DNA from: Climacteris rufus
Lineage: Eukaryota; Chordata; Aves; Passeriformes; Climacteridae
NCBI GenBank assembly: GCA_013398175.1
Contig: VZRZ01006595.1
Span: forward strand, 434,001-498,000
Length of the DNA: 64,000 nt
Direction of reading: 5' to 3'
The notes beneath the pieces are model-generated. The model worked only from the letters and a program-made list of their open reading frames with translations, had not been told where the DNA came from and ran no database searches. Both the position numbers and the translations under genes were made by a program. This document shows, one piece after another, positions 25,984-36,150 of the stretch; position 1 is the first letter of the stretch, and every line of letters starts with the position of its first letter.

Positions 25984-28034
25984 TTGTAACACTGCCTGAT
26001 GTATCCTGACATGGTGCATATTAGTGCCAATGGAAAAAGTCTAAATGCCAAGCCATTTTCAATAAATACACTCCATGTGCTGGTGCACAACAAGACCCAG
26101 ATGGGGATTTATCCTGAAGCCCTGCAAAAACACCAGTCCTGAAAAGTTGTGGAGTTTCTGAGAGAGAAGGGGAAAAAAATTTCATGGAGCACATTCTGAA
26201 GAAGCAGACATCTATTGGCATTCATGTCCAGAGCTATTAAGCATGATGTAGAGAGTCTGTGAATTAGGAAAACTTAATTATCTTGGATGAATTTATTTGC
26301 AAGACTGTTAAAATAATCCCATGCAGGTCTGCAATAAATGGAAACAGCTGTCTTTAAGCTCAAAATGAACTTTCTCCTCCTCCACTCCTGTTTCTGTTCC
26401 TCATTGCTGTTGCTCCATTAGCACCAAGGATTTGTTTGGATACATCCTAGGGACATTCTTTAGTGATACTGACTGTGTTTGGGTATGACCTTTGAACTTC
26501 ATCTACCTTTGTGCAGCCTACCCAAAATCTCGCTTGAGAAGCTGAACTGATTCAGTCTCTTTCTGCATTTGCATTTCTGAGAGGTGCCTTCTTATTTGTA
26601 CATGACAGCATCAGGTTCAGACGGAAAGAAGAGTACCAAGAAGTGAAAAGTATGGCAGGGGAGGAAGGGAGCTGAACAATAGATCAACCTGGAAAGCATC
26701 TGTGTTCACTGGCCCTATCAGTGCATGTACAGGCAATCAGAGTAACATTGATGTTCTCATCATGCAAAAAACTCCAACACATGCAACTAAATTGTCAAGT
26801 CTTGGAAAATACTTGTGCTGTTCCTCATTTGAACAGTTTGATAAAGGACTCAGCTATGTTCCATCGCTTTCAATCATGTCCTCAGTGTCTTATGGAGACA
26901 AACAGCTGTGCAAGGACAGGGGAGGAGCACTCCATCACATCTCTCCTTGGCTCAACTCCTCCCTCCTTTGGTAAACTGGGTGGCATTTAAGAGCCCTGCA
27001 GACAGCACATTTGTAACAGAACAAGGCAATTTTCTGAAGGGTAGTACAGGACCTCTGTCGTTCAAAAAGACTCACTCCACCTCAGTTTTTGCACACTCAC
27101 ATAAAGCAAAACCCTTATGCCATTTACCTGTGCAATACTTACACGTGAGAACTTTGCCATTTAGATGTTTATGCTGACTTAGAGGTGTAGTGAAGAAACA
27201 AAGAGGTCAAAGATCATCAAACTGATCGCTTTCACCACCCTGTGGGATTAGAATATGCATCACTTGGAGAATCACAGACGGGTGGAAAACCTTGGCAGGT
27301 GTAAGACTTCAGTCCTTTCAAAGACTGTTAGCATCATTTCAAAGAGAAAGTGGTAGCTAAAATACACTGCACAGAGGTTTCCTTCACATCCATATTAAAA
27401 GTTGCCCAACAGGCTTTCACCAAATTGTTATTTTTTCACAGAGCACTCAAAGAGGAGAATAATAGGTTGTCCTTTGCCATGAACAGAACTCAGTCAGCTA
27501 CTTCAATAATGCTTTAAACATTTAAATAGTATTTCTAAGAAGAATTTCATTGTGGGTCAGCATCTGCTTCTTACAGCGAGTTGCTCACTGGTTAAGAAAA
27601 CATCTTTCCCATCCACTTTTCAAGAACCAGTTGGAAAGGGCCAAAGGTGAACTTTGGCATGAATGATAACTTATTCACACACTAAACAGTTCAAATTCAA
27701 GTAATATATTCCTGTCACCCAGACAACTGACAAAATGTCAGTTGCCTTTATCAATTGTTTCAGTACCTCTTGTCAGCTGCCATCAGTCTTTGAAGTAAAC
27801 ACTATAAATAAAACCACACAGGCAAATTGCTGCCAAATAAACCATGAGTTAAGCACATTTCACCTATTATGCAATTTGGTGCCAATGGTTATTTTGATCA
27901 GAAGCCCAAATGCAGAGTGAATACAGTGCTTCAGCCAGAGAGGAAGCAAGGCACACTGTGATAAATACACACAAGCATTCTTTGCATACGCTCAAAAGGA
28001 AAGCATCCTAGGGTCAGCTTGGTCTTACTGTCCA

Positions 28035-28204
28035 AGTGTCCAATCAGCCTCTGGATGAAGAACCTTTTTTCCAATATCCAACCTAAACCTCTCCTGACAC
28101 AATTTCAGGCCATTCCCTCGGGTCCTGTCAGTGGCGATCACAGGGAAGAGATCAGTGCCTGCCTCATCTCTTCCCTTGAGGAAGTTGTAAACTGGGATGA
28201 CATG
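28035..28204 (-). mobile_element. CR1 LINE 3' untranslated region
   Basis: Read forward this is the antisense of an avian CR1 tail: GATGAAGAACC, then TCCAATATCCAACCTAAACC, then TTTCAGGCCATTCC, TCGGGTCCTGTCA and AAGAGATCAGTGCCTGCC, ending near GAGGAAGTTGTAAACTGGGATGACATGAGC. All these blocks occur in this order in bird CR1 copies. The terminal 8-bp microsatellite of intact CR1 ends is not seen, so the left end is eroded. It is not mobile. Confidence 0.9.
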
Positions 28205-28530
28205 AGCAGATTTTTCAGGATTCCTGGATGAATACCATCAGTCCCCATAGATTTGTATGGATCCAGCTGGAGCAACAGATACTTCACAATTTAAGGGTTG
28301 ACTGGGAGCTGATAATTCTCACAGTCATGGTTGTCCAACTCAGGGCACTGAGACCCCCTTGGTCCATCATCAGTGTTGTAGACAGAGGCAAAGAATGCAT
28401 TAAACACTTTTGTCTTGTCCATGTCACTGTTTGGGAGGTGACTATCCTCATCCTCTCATGGGCTGAGGTTATTTTTACACTGCCTATTGCCATAAATATA
28501 TTTGAAAAAGCTCTTTATCATCCCTGCAAG
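28205..28530 (-). pseudogene. CR1 LINE ORF2 fragment, decayed
   Basis: The minus-strand translation contains hallmark CR1 ORF2 wording: a KSFFKYIYGNRQCKNN block, then VFNAFFASVYNTDDGP, then DPYKSMGTDGIHPGIL. These lie in the linker between the endonuclease and the reverse transcriptase and at the start of the latter. Two in-frame stops are visible, one after the first block (TGA near 28447) and one before the last (TAA near 28292), so it encodes nothing. The next downstream part of ORF2, including the polymerase active-site region, is absent: the fragment abuts the 3' untranslated part at about 28205. The upstream continuation past 28530 is uncertain. Confidence 0.88.
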
Positions 28531-29152
28531 AAGCTGCCAGGCTCCTGGCACTGCCCATCTGATTCCCTTGCCCCACCTGCAGACCCTCAAAGCCCACTCT
28601 GCAACATCTTGGGCCTCCATTCCAGCCCTTCTGTGCCCCCAGGAGTTCCCACTACACCAAGACCTGCTCCATGCTCTCTTTTATATAATCACCCACAGGG
28701 GCAGGGGCAAGGGTGGGGCCTGACCCTGAAAGATGCAGGGGCCAATTTCACTTGTCCAGCCAGCCCCACTTGTGCATTGGAGGAGTGAGGGAGAACGGCA
28801 ATTTCCATGTGGTAGGTGAAGATGGGAAACAATGGTGGGGAAAGAAATTATAAAGGTGTCTATTTGAAGTTTCTTATGTTTTAAACCTCGAGGAAAGGTG
28901 ATGTAGGAAAAAGGTGAGGCCATTTTTCTCAGGAATATAAACAAGTAGATGAAGATTAGTTTATAACATACTGCAGTGCCTCCAATAGAAGCATTTTCTA
29001 ACTATACACTGATATATACCAGCAGCCATCATCAGCTACTTTCCTTAATCTTTATAGACAAATCTTGTCACAGAAAAAAACCCCAAACCACCTATTCTTC
29101 CTGTCTCCTCTGCCATCTCTCCACTATGATGTAGTCAGCACAAGGAGACTCA
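28531..29152. other. Non-coding stretch right of CR1
   Basis: It is GC-richer at first (28531-28790). It may still hold a diverged upstream part of the CR1 ORF2 but no clear motif was read. Beyond 28800 it is AT-rich unique sequence ending in the poly(A) tract beside the gap. Confidence 0.4.
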
Positions 29153-29213
29153 AAAAAAAAAAAAAAANNNNNNNNNNNNNNNNNNNNNNNNNNNNNNNNN
29201 NNNNNNNNNNNNN
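29153..29213. other. Poly(A) tract and assembly gap
   Basis: Fifteen A bases (29153-29167) run straight into 46 N bases (29168-29213). The assembly evidently broke in a homopolymer; the real content and length are unknown. Confidence 0.95.
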
Positions 29214-32200
29214 CAAACCAAGGTGAATGTTATAATGGCTAAGGCAAAGAGGCAGATCTCCAACCTGTCTGCAGAAAGCAAATACTGAGTGTAAACTGCC
29301 ACCCTTTTCCTCATTTCAAGCCCCATGCATGTGGTTTTTTCACCTTGCAAGGTAATATCTAGTTATTGGCCAAAATGCCAATTGTCTTTTAAATCATTAG
29401 AGATGCCATTGCACAGCTCCCAACCTAAATAATAAAAATATCCCAGGAAGTATGACAAGGATCTATTGTTATTGAGGAGATTGATTTAGCAGTGCAGAAA
29501 CCCTACAATAAAAGAGTCTTAATATCCAACCTAATATTATAAGGATTACCAAACCACACTGATTCCAGAGGCTTCCCCTCACCCTTTGTCTTTTCAGGCT
29601 GTGCCTGTAACACTTTGGGAGCTATTTAATTTCAATGGCCCTTGAATTTCAAAGTGGCACTGCAAAATTGTCCAGCTGAAGCTGGAAGCTGCAAGGGGCA
29701 GAAGAAACAATGGATTTCCCTGGGACGATTAGGACTCCGATGTTAAGAAGGATGAACAATTCTTAGCACTCTCATCTTAACCCTGACAGGGTGAAGTACA
29801 TCATGATCCCTGAGTGTCTCACATGAGAAGTCCACTAAACACACTCTTGAAGGTAACTGCACCTATGGGCAGGAGAGGGAGAATTTGAAGCTATTCATTG
29901 AATGAGGCTTTTATTTCCTGTGAATACAGGTGAAATCAAGGCCAAGAGTGAGTGTGATAGAAATCAGGAAACTGTGTCCACTTAAACTGGTTTGGAAATA
30001 TTTTCCAATGCCCAACTGTGAGTATACTGCATACCGTTTCCATACACCACACCAGGTGGGAAGGTGAGCAGCACCAAGCACTGGAGATGTCTGCATTGCA
30101 GAAAGTCACTAAACAACAGGGATAGCAGGACTGCACTGGGTGCTGTGGAGCAGACCTGCCTTTTGGCTTGATCACAGCCACAGAACAATGATTCCTGTGA
30201 GTCCTGTGGGTCTGCTCAAGGCTCAGATAAAAAACGTTGTGCAATCATAAAAGACACATAGTGAAAGGGCAGAAAGCATGACACTAAAATTGTTTTAGCA
30301 TGGCTCCATCACACACAGGTAAGTGCATTGCAAGCTAAGAGGAGGATCACCACAGCACTGGATTTGGTGCAAAGTTGGAGAGATTTGGAAGATAACCCCT
30401 GTGGAACCAGGGAGTCTTCTAGAAGCACAAATTATCCAATGAATTTCTAAGCTTAGACATGCCCTGGGAAGGATGTAGTCTCTAGAGAGGTTACAACTGC
30501 TCTTAGGCATTATACCACCTGGGTTCTCTGGGCATAACTATCCTGGTCCTTTTGGCAGTTTCTAACCCCCATGGAACTCAGCATCTACTCCAAAGACTGA
30601 AATATTCAAGCACGATCCACAGAGCTTTATATGGTATTTCCATCCTGCGCTTGGCACGGCTGATGAGATTAGGCCAGGAGGGTTTGGAAAGCACACAGTG
30701 CCATGAAAACCCTTACCTGTGAATCCTCAACTCACACAGGAACACTTCTGGTGCATCTGTCTGAGTGTCATGTGCAGAGACAGCCATTAAGCAGAAGTGA
30801 CACTGTGTTGCCCTTGCTGGAGCTGTGCTTGGCTTGCTTTCACTACATCATTTTGGCAGGATTCTTTTGCCCTATCTAAATGCAGATTTAGAGAGGAGAC
30901 ACAATGTGTGTCTTCTGGTCTAGGAAAAGCCAAATTCTCTTTTCGATGAATGGATTATTATTATTACTATTATTTCCATCTCTGGCCTGTAAAAATCAGA
31001 GTGAAACCCTGGTCCCACAGAAATCAATGGCAGAATTCCTACTGATGTCACTGTGGCCAGGTTTCCCCTCTGCTATTCCAGATGTTTTGTACTCCAAACT
31101 TTCCATCTTCATTCCCTCAGACTTGCCATATTGCATTTGACAGAGATTTCCCCCAGTGTCCTGATCACGAATCATCATTCAGTATCCTAGAATCTATTTA
31201 TGAAGTTGCCTGATACGGATTGCATATTGTGCCATGTTACTTATGTCAGGTCAAAAATTGCTGTGGGAATTGCTAATTGGAAGCACAGACACTGTCTGTT
31301 TTTCCTCTAGGCAGACTGGCAGGCAACATAAAATTGAAAACGGACAAGTCTCACACATCTATGTTTTCCTTCTTTTAAAAATGTGTCTCCTGTTCGCTGA
31401 CTTCTTGTGCTCCCTCCTAGAGTATGTTGCCATCATACAGTCCCAACGCAACTTGCTCCTGTGCTTTGGGAGCACAGGCTAACTAGGGTGCCACAGTTTC
31501 TCAAGAGTCCCACAAGAAAAGCCATAGGTCAAGTGCAAAGCTCCAAGCCAGAGAAGGAGGCAGGTGCTGTGCACATCTGGCACTTGCAGCTGTCTGAACA
31601 GGAAGAGGGGGAACATTTGTTTGCAGATGTGCACCTCAATTGCAATGGTTTTCCTAAATGTATAGAAACAGACTTCTCCCTTTAGAAAAGCATCATGGTT
31701 CAGATACTATCAAACTAAGTGTACAAGGCTTCCTGTTGAAAACCGATGGGTGTACCACACTAACACTTCCCTTTTTATGAGCATATAGAATTGGCACTGA
31801 GATTTGGGAATACCAAAAAGGAAAAAGTCTCATTTCTCCAAAGAAAAATGGATACAAGGCATTATACAAAACATTATTCAAACCTCATGCTCAGCCTCCA
31901 TGAGGAGTATCAAAATTACTTATTTCCAGTTACCTGCAATGGGTTTATGCTGAATGCCAGAGGGAATTCAAATACCTTGCTAAGCATGCCACCTGGAAGG
32001 TATACAATTCCTCCATATACTTTTAATGGAATGGGGTAAATAAAAGTTTTGAGCTGACAAATATTTTTATGATTGGAGTTTTCATTATTAAAAGGAAAAT
32101 GGTTAAGAAATAGTATTTGTAATTTTATTTCTATGCCATATTGTCTCTCTCCCCATGCTTGTAATTGAATTCCACAAAATTAAGGACTCAATGCAATAAC

Positions 32201-34657
32201 TAAACAAATCTTTGTCTATTTATCAGACATGCTATATTCTTCACTTACTGAATGTACAATTAAAAAACATAACTTTTTAATTCTTATTATATTTAATTGG
32301 TTAGGTCAATGCCAATTGTTGTACAGGAACACTTTAACTATAATTCAAATTTTTGTCTCCTACATTACTTCCATTAAGGTGTTAAATGAAATAATTATTA
32401 GGAATAAAGGAAACTGTCAGCAAATCAAGCAGAGAGTGTCTGTTACTATTGTTAAATGCATGTCAGGGAAATGGTTCCCATGAACTCAGCTGTTGGATCT
32501 AATTATCAAGAGATGAGGGAAAAGGGGTCTGTAAAATTCCCCACAACACTTAATATATAGCTGTTGGATCTAATATCTGATTTAATGTGAAAGACAAAAA
32601 ACCCAACATTAACAAGAAGACAAAATCCATTCTCACTTTCCAGTCAGCATAACTGGTGATCTTGAAGGAAAGGGAAAATATGTACCTGACATGGAGAAGG
32701 TTATAGAATATGACAGCTTTAATCTGTTTTTTTATTTCTCCCAGAAATGTTTCATTTACACTTGTAAATAAAAATATTAATGGTTTTTGCTCAGAGTTTA
32801 GGGCCGGTGGAAAATTAACATGCAGCAGTATAGAGTCTTGGACCATGCCCAAGACAGAAACAAGACAATAATGACTTGAAATCACTCCAGCCAGACATGA
32901 TGCTGCATTCCAAGATCAGGAAACTGTGTGCACATCGTTAAATATGCATATTAGTTAGTTAAATGAAGGTTGGGAGTAAGACCTAGAGCTAGACAGGACC
33001 TGTAGAGCCAGGACTCAAGCAGATGTCACTGCATTGATTCTACTTTGGAAATGTGTCAAGCTCTATTAAAAATTAAATTAAATTAAAGAAAGCTCAATAG
33101 GCTGTCCAAGCATAACCACTGTGGTGATGCCTGTCCAAATGTGCACGTGCCTGAAGCCACAGTGCCCAAAGTGCTCCCAGGACACCATGGGGGACACTAA
33201 TTCTAAGCTGAATTAGGCTGGCGAGCAGGTGGGGTCCGTGTGACAGACTGTGTGCAGCAGGCAAGGAAGAGCACATCCAGTCTGAATTTCCAGCCCTCAC
33301 AGATAACTGCTTCTCTCTCAGATAAATCTTGGGGGAGAGCTTAACTCCAGCCATCACCATCTCTTGAGAACAGTAGGAACACAAGTGTTACCTAAATGAC
33401 CTAATCTGTCTCTTCTCTTCCCATCCAGAATCATCCAAATTACAGAATTAAAAGCGAGGTACAATGCAAACTTGGCCAATACTGTAGAATTTAAGGGTTT
33501 AAGGATGGGTGGGCTAAAAGAATGTTGAAATTTAAGTCTACTCGGACTAGTTTTACCTTTACAGCTTAAATGGCAAAGGTACCTAAAGCTGACAGTATCT
33601 ACCCCCCCTTTATCTTAGATATACCCAGAAATGAATGCAATACTGATGCTGCTGCACTTATCTATAATTTAACTTCTAATACAAAATGTATAAATTTGAA
33701 ATACATAACAAACCTAGGAATATTGCCCAGCAGTAGAAATGAATTTCTTGAAAAGCTGCTGATCTTTTCCATTCCCTGTTTAGAGGCAGAGGAACAACTA
33801 CTCTGAGGCTGTCATGTCTCTAATGACAACCTGAAGATCTATCTGAAATACATTGTGTTAACTGTGCATATATTTCTTTGCAGAACAAAACTTAACAGCA
33901 TAGCTGCCCTTATTAAAAAATTATTTAATACAAAATGGAAGAGCTATTACAGACACCTCTGTTATGAGTTAAGGAAAAAAGAACCCGAATCACCCATGTC
34001 ACATCCAGACAGTAGCACATGGGAATGCTCAGCTCAGCAGACAGTATATTATGTCTAACGGAGAAGAAAAAGTTAGTGCAACTGCACAATGTTTCTAGGG
34101 GAAGTAGGAATGATAGGGAAGAGAAGTCATGGTAGAGACAGAAAAGCATGGAAATGTTGAGGCTAAAGGGAAAAAAAGTGAAAGGTGATGGAAACATGAA
34201 ATCAGAGCAGACGCAGAGATTAAGCAAAGTGTAATAATAATACTAATTATTAAAAAAAAAATCTAACTATAATGTTAAATATAGATAAAACCGGTGCTTT
34301 CCAAAGAGATCTTCTTCAGGCAAATTTTTATAGAGCATTAGGAATCTAGACGTAAAGGTCTTCAAGAACACATGAAAGCTCCCATTCAGAATGCCACCAC
34401 AGTTTTCTGATTAATGTCATCTCATGATGTCAGAGACTGAAATGGTTCATGCCTTAAACATTGTTATTGAAAAACTGTATAAAGAAGCCATGACCACACT
34501 CCTACCTGGAGATGCCTGACTAAAATTCTGGGCTGTAAGCCAAAGTGCTGAGATTAGATAGCGAGAACACTACTGTTCAATGACCTCAGGCCTGAGGAGA
34601 TGTAAACAAGACTGTGCATCCACAAGAAAGCAAAACCCAGCAGCTGTGGTGATCATC
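29214..34657. other. Unique AT-rich non-coding DNA
   Basis: No gene was recognised. The segment around 30996-31060 contains AAATCAATGGCAGAATTCC..CTGATGTCACTG, which resembles a widespread old amniote repeat (forms of GAAGTCAATGG..CCATTGACTTCAATGG), but the match is short. An AAATT pentamer run lies at 33067-33086. Frames of 90-111 codons carry no domain. Confidence 0.5.
33067..33086. repeat. (AAATT)n short repeat
   Basis: About four tandem AAATT-type pentamers. A minor simple-sequence repeat. Confidence 0.75.
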
Positions 34658-34804
34658 CTTGGCTGGGTTTGGGGTGGGGGAGGCCACAGCCCACAGCTGA
34701 AAGCAGGTTTGCACAGATTTCACTCCTAGCTAAGGTGGGGGAAGGAGGCTTTGAGTGTGGTGTAACCTCTGATCAGAGGCAATGAACACCCATCCTCCCT
34801 GACT

Positions 34805-34805
34805 N
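34805..34805. other. Ambiguous base (N)
   Basis: Single N in a GC-rich part of the LTR U3 region (CTGACTNCCCCGCCC). Confidence 0.95.
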
Positions 34806-34850
34806 CCCCGCCCGGCACGTAGGTGCCTGGATTTTCCTACTTTGCCTGAG

Positions 34851-34860
34851 CATATATTAA
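34851..34860 (+). promoter_or_regulatory. TATA-like box in LTR
   Basis: CATATATTAA lies about 190 bases before the LTR's AATAAA, the order expected of a retroviral U3-R promoter. If used, transcription would begin near 34880. Inference from position and composition only. Confidence 0.45.
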
Positions 34861-35044
34861 CCCATGGAATTCTGTGCTTTTCAGGGGACCCTCACCATCA
34901 AGAAGACCACCCGGAGAGGACCAACGCAACATCCTTGGGATCCATGGAGTGGTGATATTTTCTTTCTCTGTCACTCTCTTTCTGTCCCTCCACCTCTTCT
35001 ATTTCGTTCTCTTACCTTTTCTCTCTCTCCCATCTTTACTATCA

Positions 35045-35050
35045 AATAAA
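35045..35050 (+). terminator. LTR polyadenylation signal AATAAA
   Basis: A canonical hexamer after a CT-rich tract and followed about 40-50 bases later by GT/T-rich sequence (GGTCTTTTTTGTG), consistent with a polyadenylation site of the LTR. Confidence 0.6.
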
Positions 35051-35147
35051 ATCCATACTATTGACACTGGCATATGGTCTTTTTTGTGCCTTAATTTGGG
35101 CAGAGGAATGTCTAAATAACCTATAAAACCGAACCTTAACACTTGGT

Positions 35148-36063
35148 GTCCTTATTGTCTACAAATTCTTGGTATGGACACAAGGAAGGAGGCTTTGATG
35201 GCATGCTAGAGTTGCACTGTGCAAAGTTTTAGGTAGGGTCTGTGGGTCAGTTGTGGATGCAGAGCTGCTCTCTGAACAGAAAACTGGAGGTGAGTTAAGA
35301 CTACTGGAAGAGGAAGGGTCAACTTAGGACAACTGTCAGTGTGGGCATATAAAGCAATTTACAGATGGGATATACCTTATGAGATTTTTTCCTTACTGGA
35401 CATTCTTAAACATCTGATATTACATGGAAGAAGTATGACACAGAGTAGAACAGTACTCCAACATAAGGAATAATAAAAAAGTTTAACCTAGTCAAATAAG
35501 GCATTAATTTAGAATGAAAGTTACTAATGTAGAGGATTGAATAAAGGCTTTGGCTTTCATCTTTTTTATGCAATATTTAGATTTTGGGATGACCCTCTAC
35601 TTAGAGCCAGTTCCATTTCACCAAATCCCTACTGGCTGCAGCTTTTGTCCATGAGAGGACACGTCATATCATCCTGACAGCCAGGTCACATCCTGCAAAC
35701 ACCCCCTGATGATCTCCCTCTCCATGCAGAGCAGCAGGCATTGATGTGGCAGGACAGCAATATTTGCAGCAGTGCTGCATAAGCTGAATTTGGTCAGACA
35801 AAAACTTTGGTCTTTGAGACTACCAATGTGACAACTTCATGGGTATTAAAATCCATGAGAAACAGAGATAAAACTACCTCTCTGTCCTCTCTTCTCCCCA
35901 GCCTGTATCAATAGAAAGACATATTTGGTTTGGTATCATTATTTTCTATAAAATAAAGTTTAAGGCAGGACTTCCTTGTCTGGCTTTTGATTTATGAAGT
36001 ACTGAACACCCAAGCTCTATGAACTCATCACGAATTTGCCAAAAGAGTTTAAGAACTCCAACC
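35148..36063. other. Unique non-coding DNA right of LTR
   Basis: No retroviral gene, coding exon or clear repeat was read. The absence of gag-like frames supports the solo-LTR reading of the element to the left. Confidence 0.5.
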
Positions 36064-36150
36064 AATTATTGCTTATCTAATTATTGCTTATCTAATTATT
36101 GCTTATCTAATTGCTTATCTAATTAGATAATTACTTATCTAATTACTAAG
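36064..36150. repeat. 15-bp minisatellite AATTATTGCTTATCT
   Basis: Three perfect tandem units (36064-36108) are followed by a shortened unit AATTGCTTATCT (36109-36120) and diverged units ending near 36150. The junction of degenerate units forms a perfect palindrome TTATCTAATTAGATAA at 36115-36130. Copy number may vary between individuals. Confidence 0.93.

Larger units (their letters stand above)
16100..28034. other. Long unique AT-rich stretch, no gene recognised
   Basis: Both strands were read without finding an exon, RNA gene or confident transposon. Frames reach about 126 codons (18557-18937, +) but look like random translation of AT-rich DNA. Low-complexity items inside are listed separately. 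Weak traces that might be CR1 tails occur near 17833-17890 and 27267-27320 but are not good enough to annotate. The segment 27660-27910 is AT-rich with paired AATTGC/GCAAATT-like words and may be constrained non-coding DNA; this is a guess. Confidence 0.5.
34664..35141 (+). mobile_element. Probable solo retroviral LTR (about 478 bp)
   Basis: The layout fits an LTR. It begins TGGGTTTGGGG and ends ..CTTAACA. It holds a TATA-like CATATATTAA at 34851-34860 and an AATAAA polyadenylation signal at 35045-35050, with a CT-rich stretch (TTTCTCTCTCTCCC) before it. From memory, the GGACC..ACC ATCAAGAAGACC ACCCGGAGAGGACCAACGC block and the CTTAACA end resemble LTRs seen in songbird genomes. Flanking hexamers CTTGGC (34658-34663) and CTTGGT (35142-35147) match at five of six positions and may be a target-site duplication, which would make this a solo LTR. 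An alternative is that TTGGTGTCC after the end is a primer-binding site and internal sequence follows, but no viral gene was read there. One N lies at 34805. Confidence 0.65.

Noticed and set aside
27267..27320. Possible CR1 tail (GAGAATCACAGACGGGTGGAAAACC)
   Set aside because: A single weak block without the next conserved blocks.
28228..28788. Longest open frame in the window (186 codons, +)
   Set aside because: Its first half lies antisense to a clear CR1 ORF2 fragment with stops, and the rest is Pro/Ser-rich without a domain. It is a by-product of the repeat.
30904..31140. Frame with a signal-peptide-like run (NGLLLLLLFPSLACK)
   Set aside because: The Leu run comes from a TTATTATTATTACTATTATT microsatellite-like stretch, and the downstream part resembles an old repeat word. 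No cysteine-rich or other secreted-protein pattern follows.
35142..35160. TTGGTGTCC as a retroviral primer-binding site after the LTR
   Set aside because: Not a recognisable tRNA complement over its length and no gag-like sequence follows; the flanking CTTGGC/CTTGGT pair fits a solo LTR better.
36064..36150. Repeats as a CRISPR-like array
   Set aside because: Units are contiguous 15-mers without spacers and the genome is vertebrate; it is a minisatellite.
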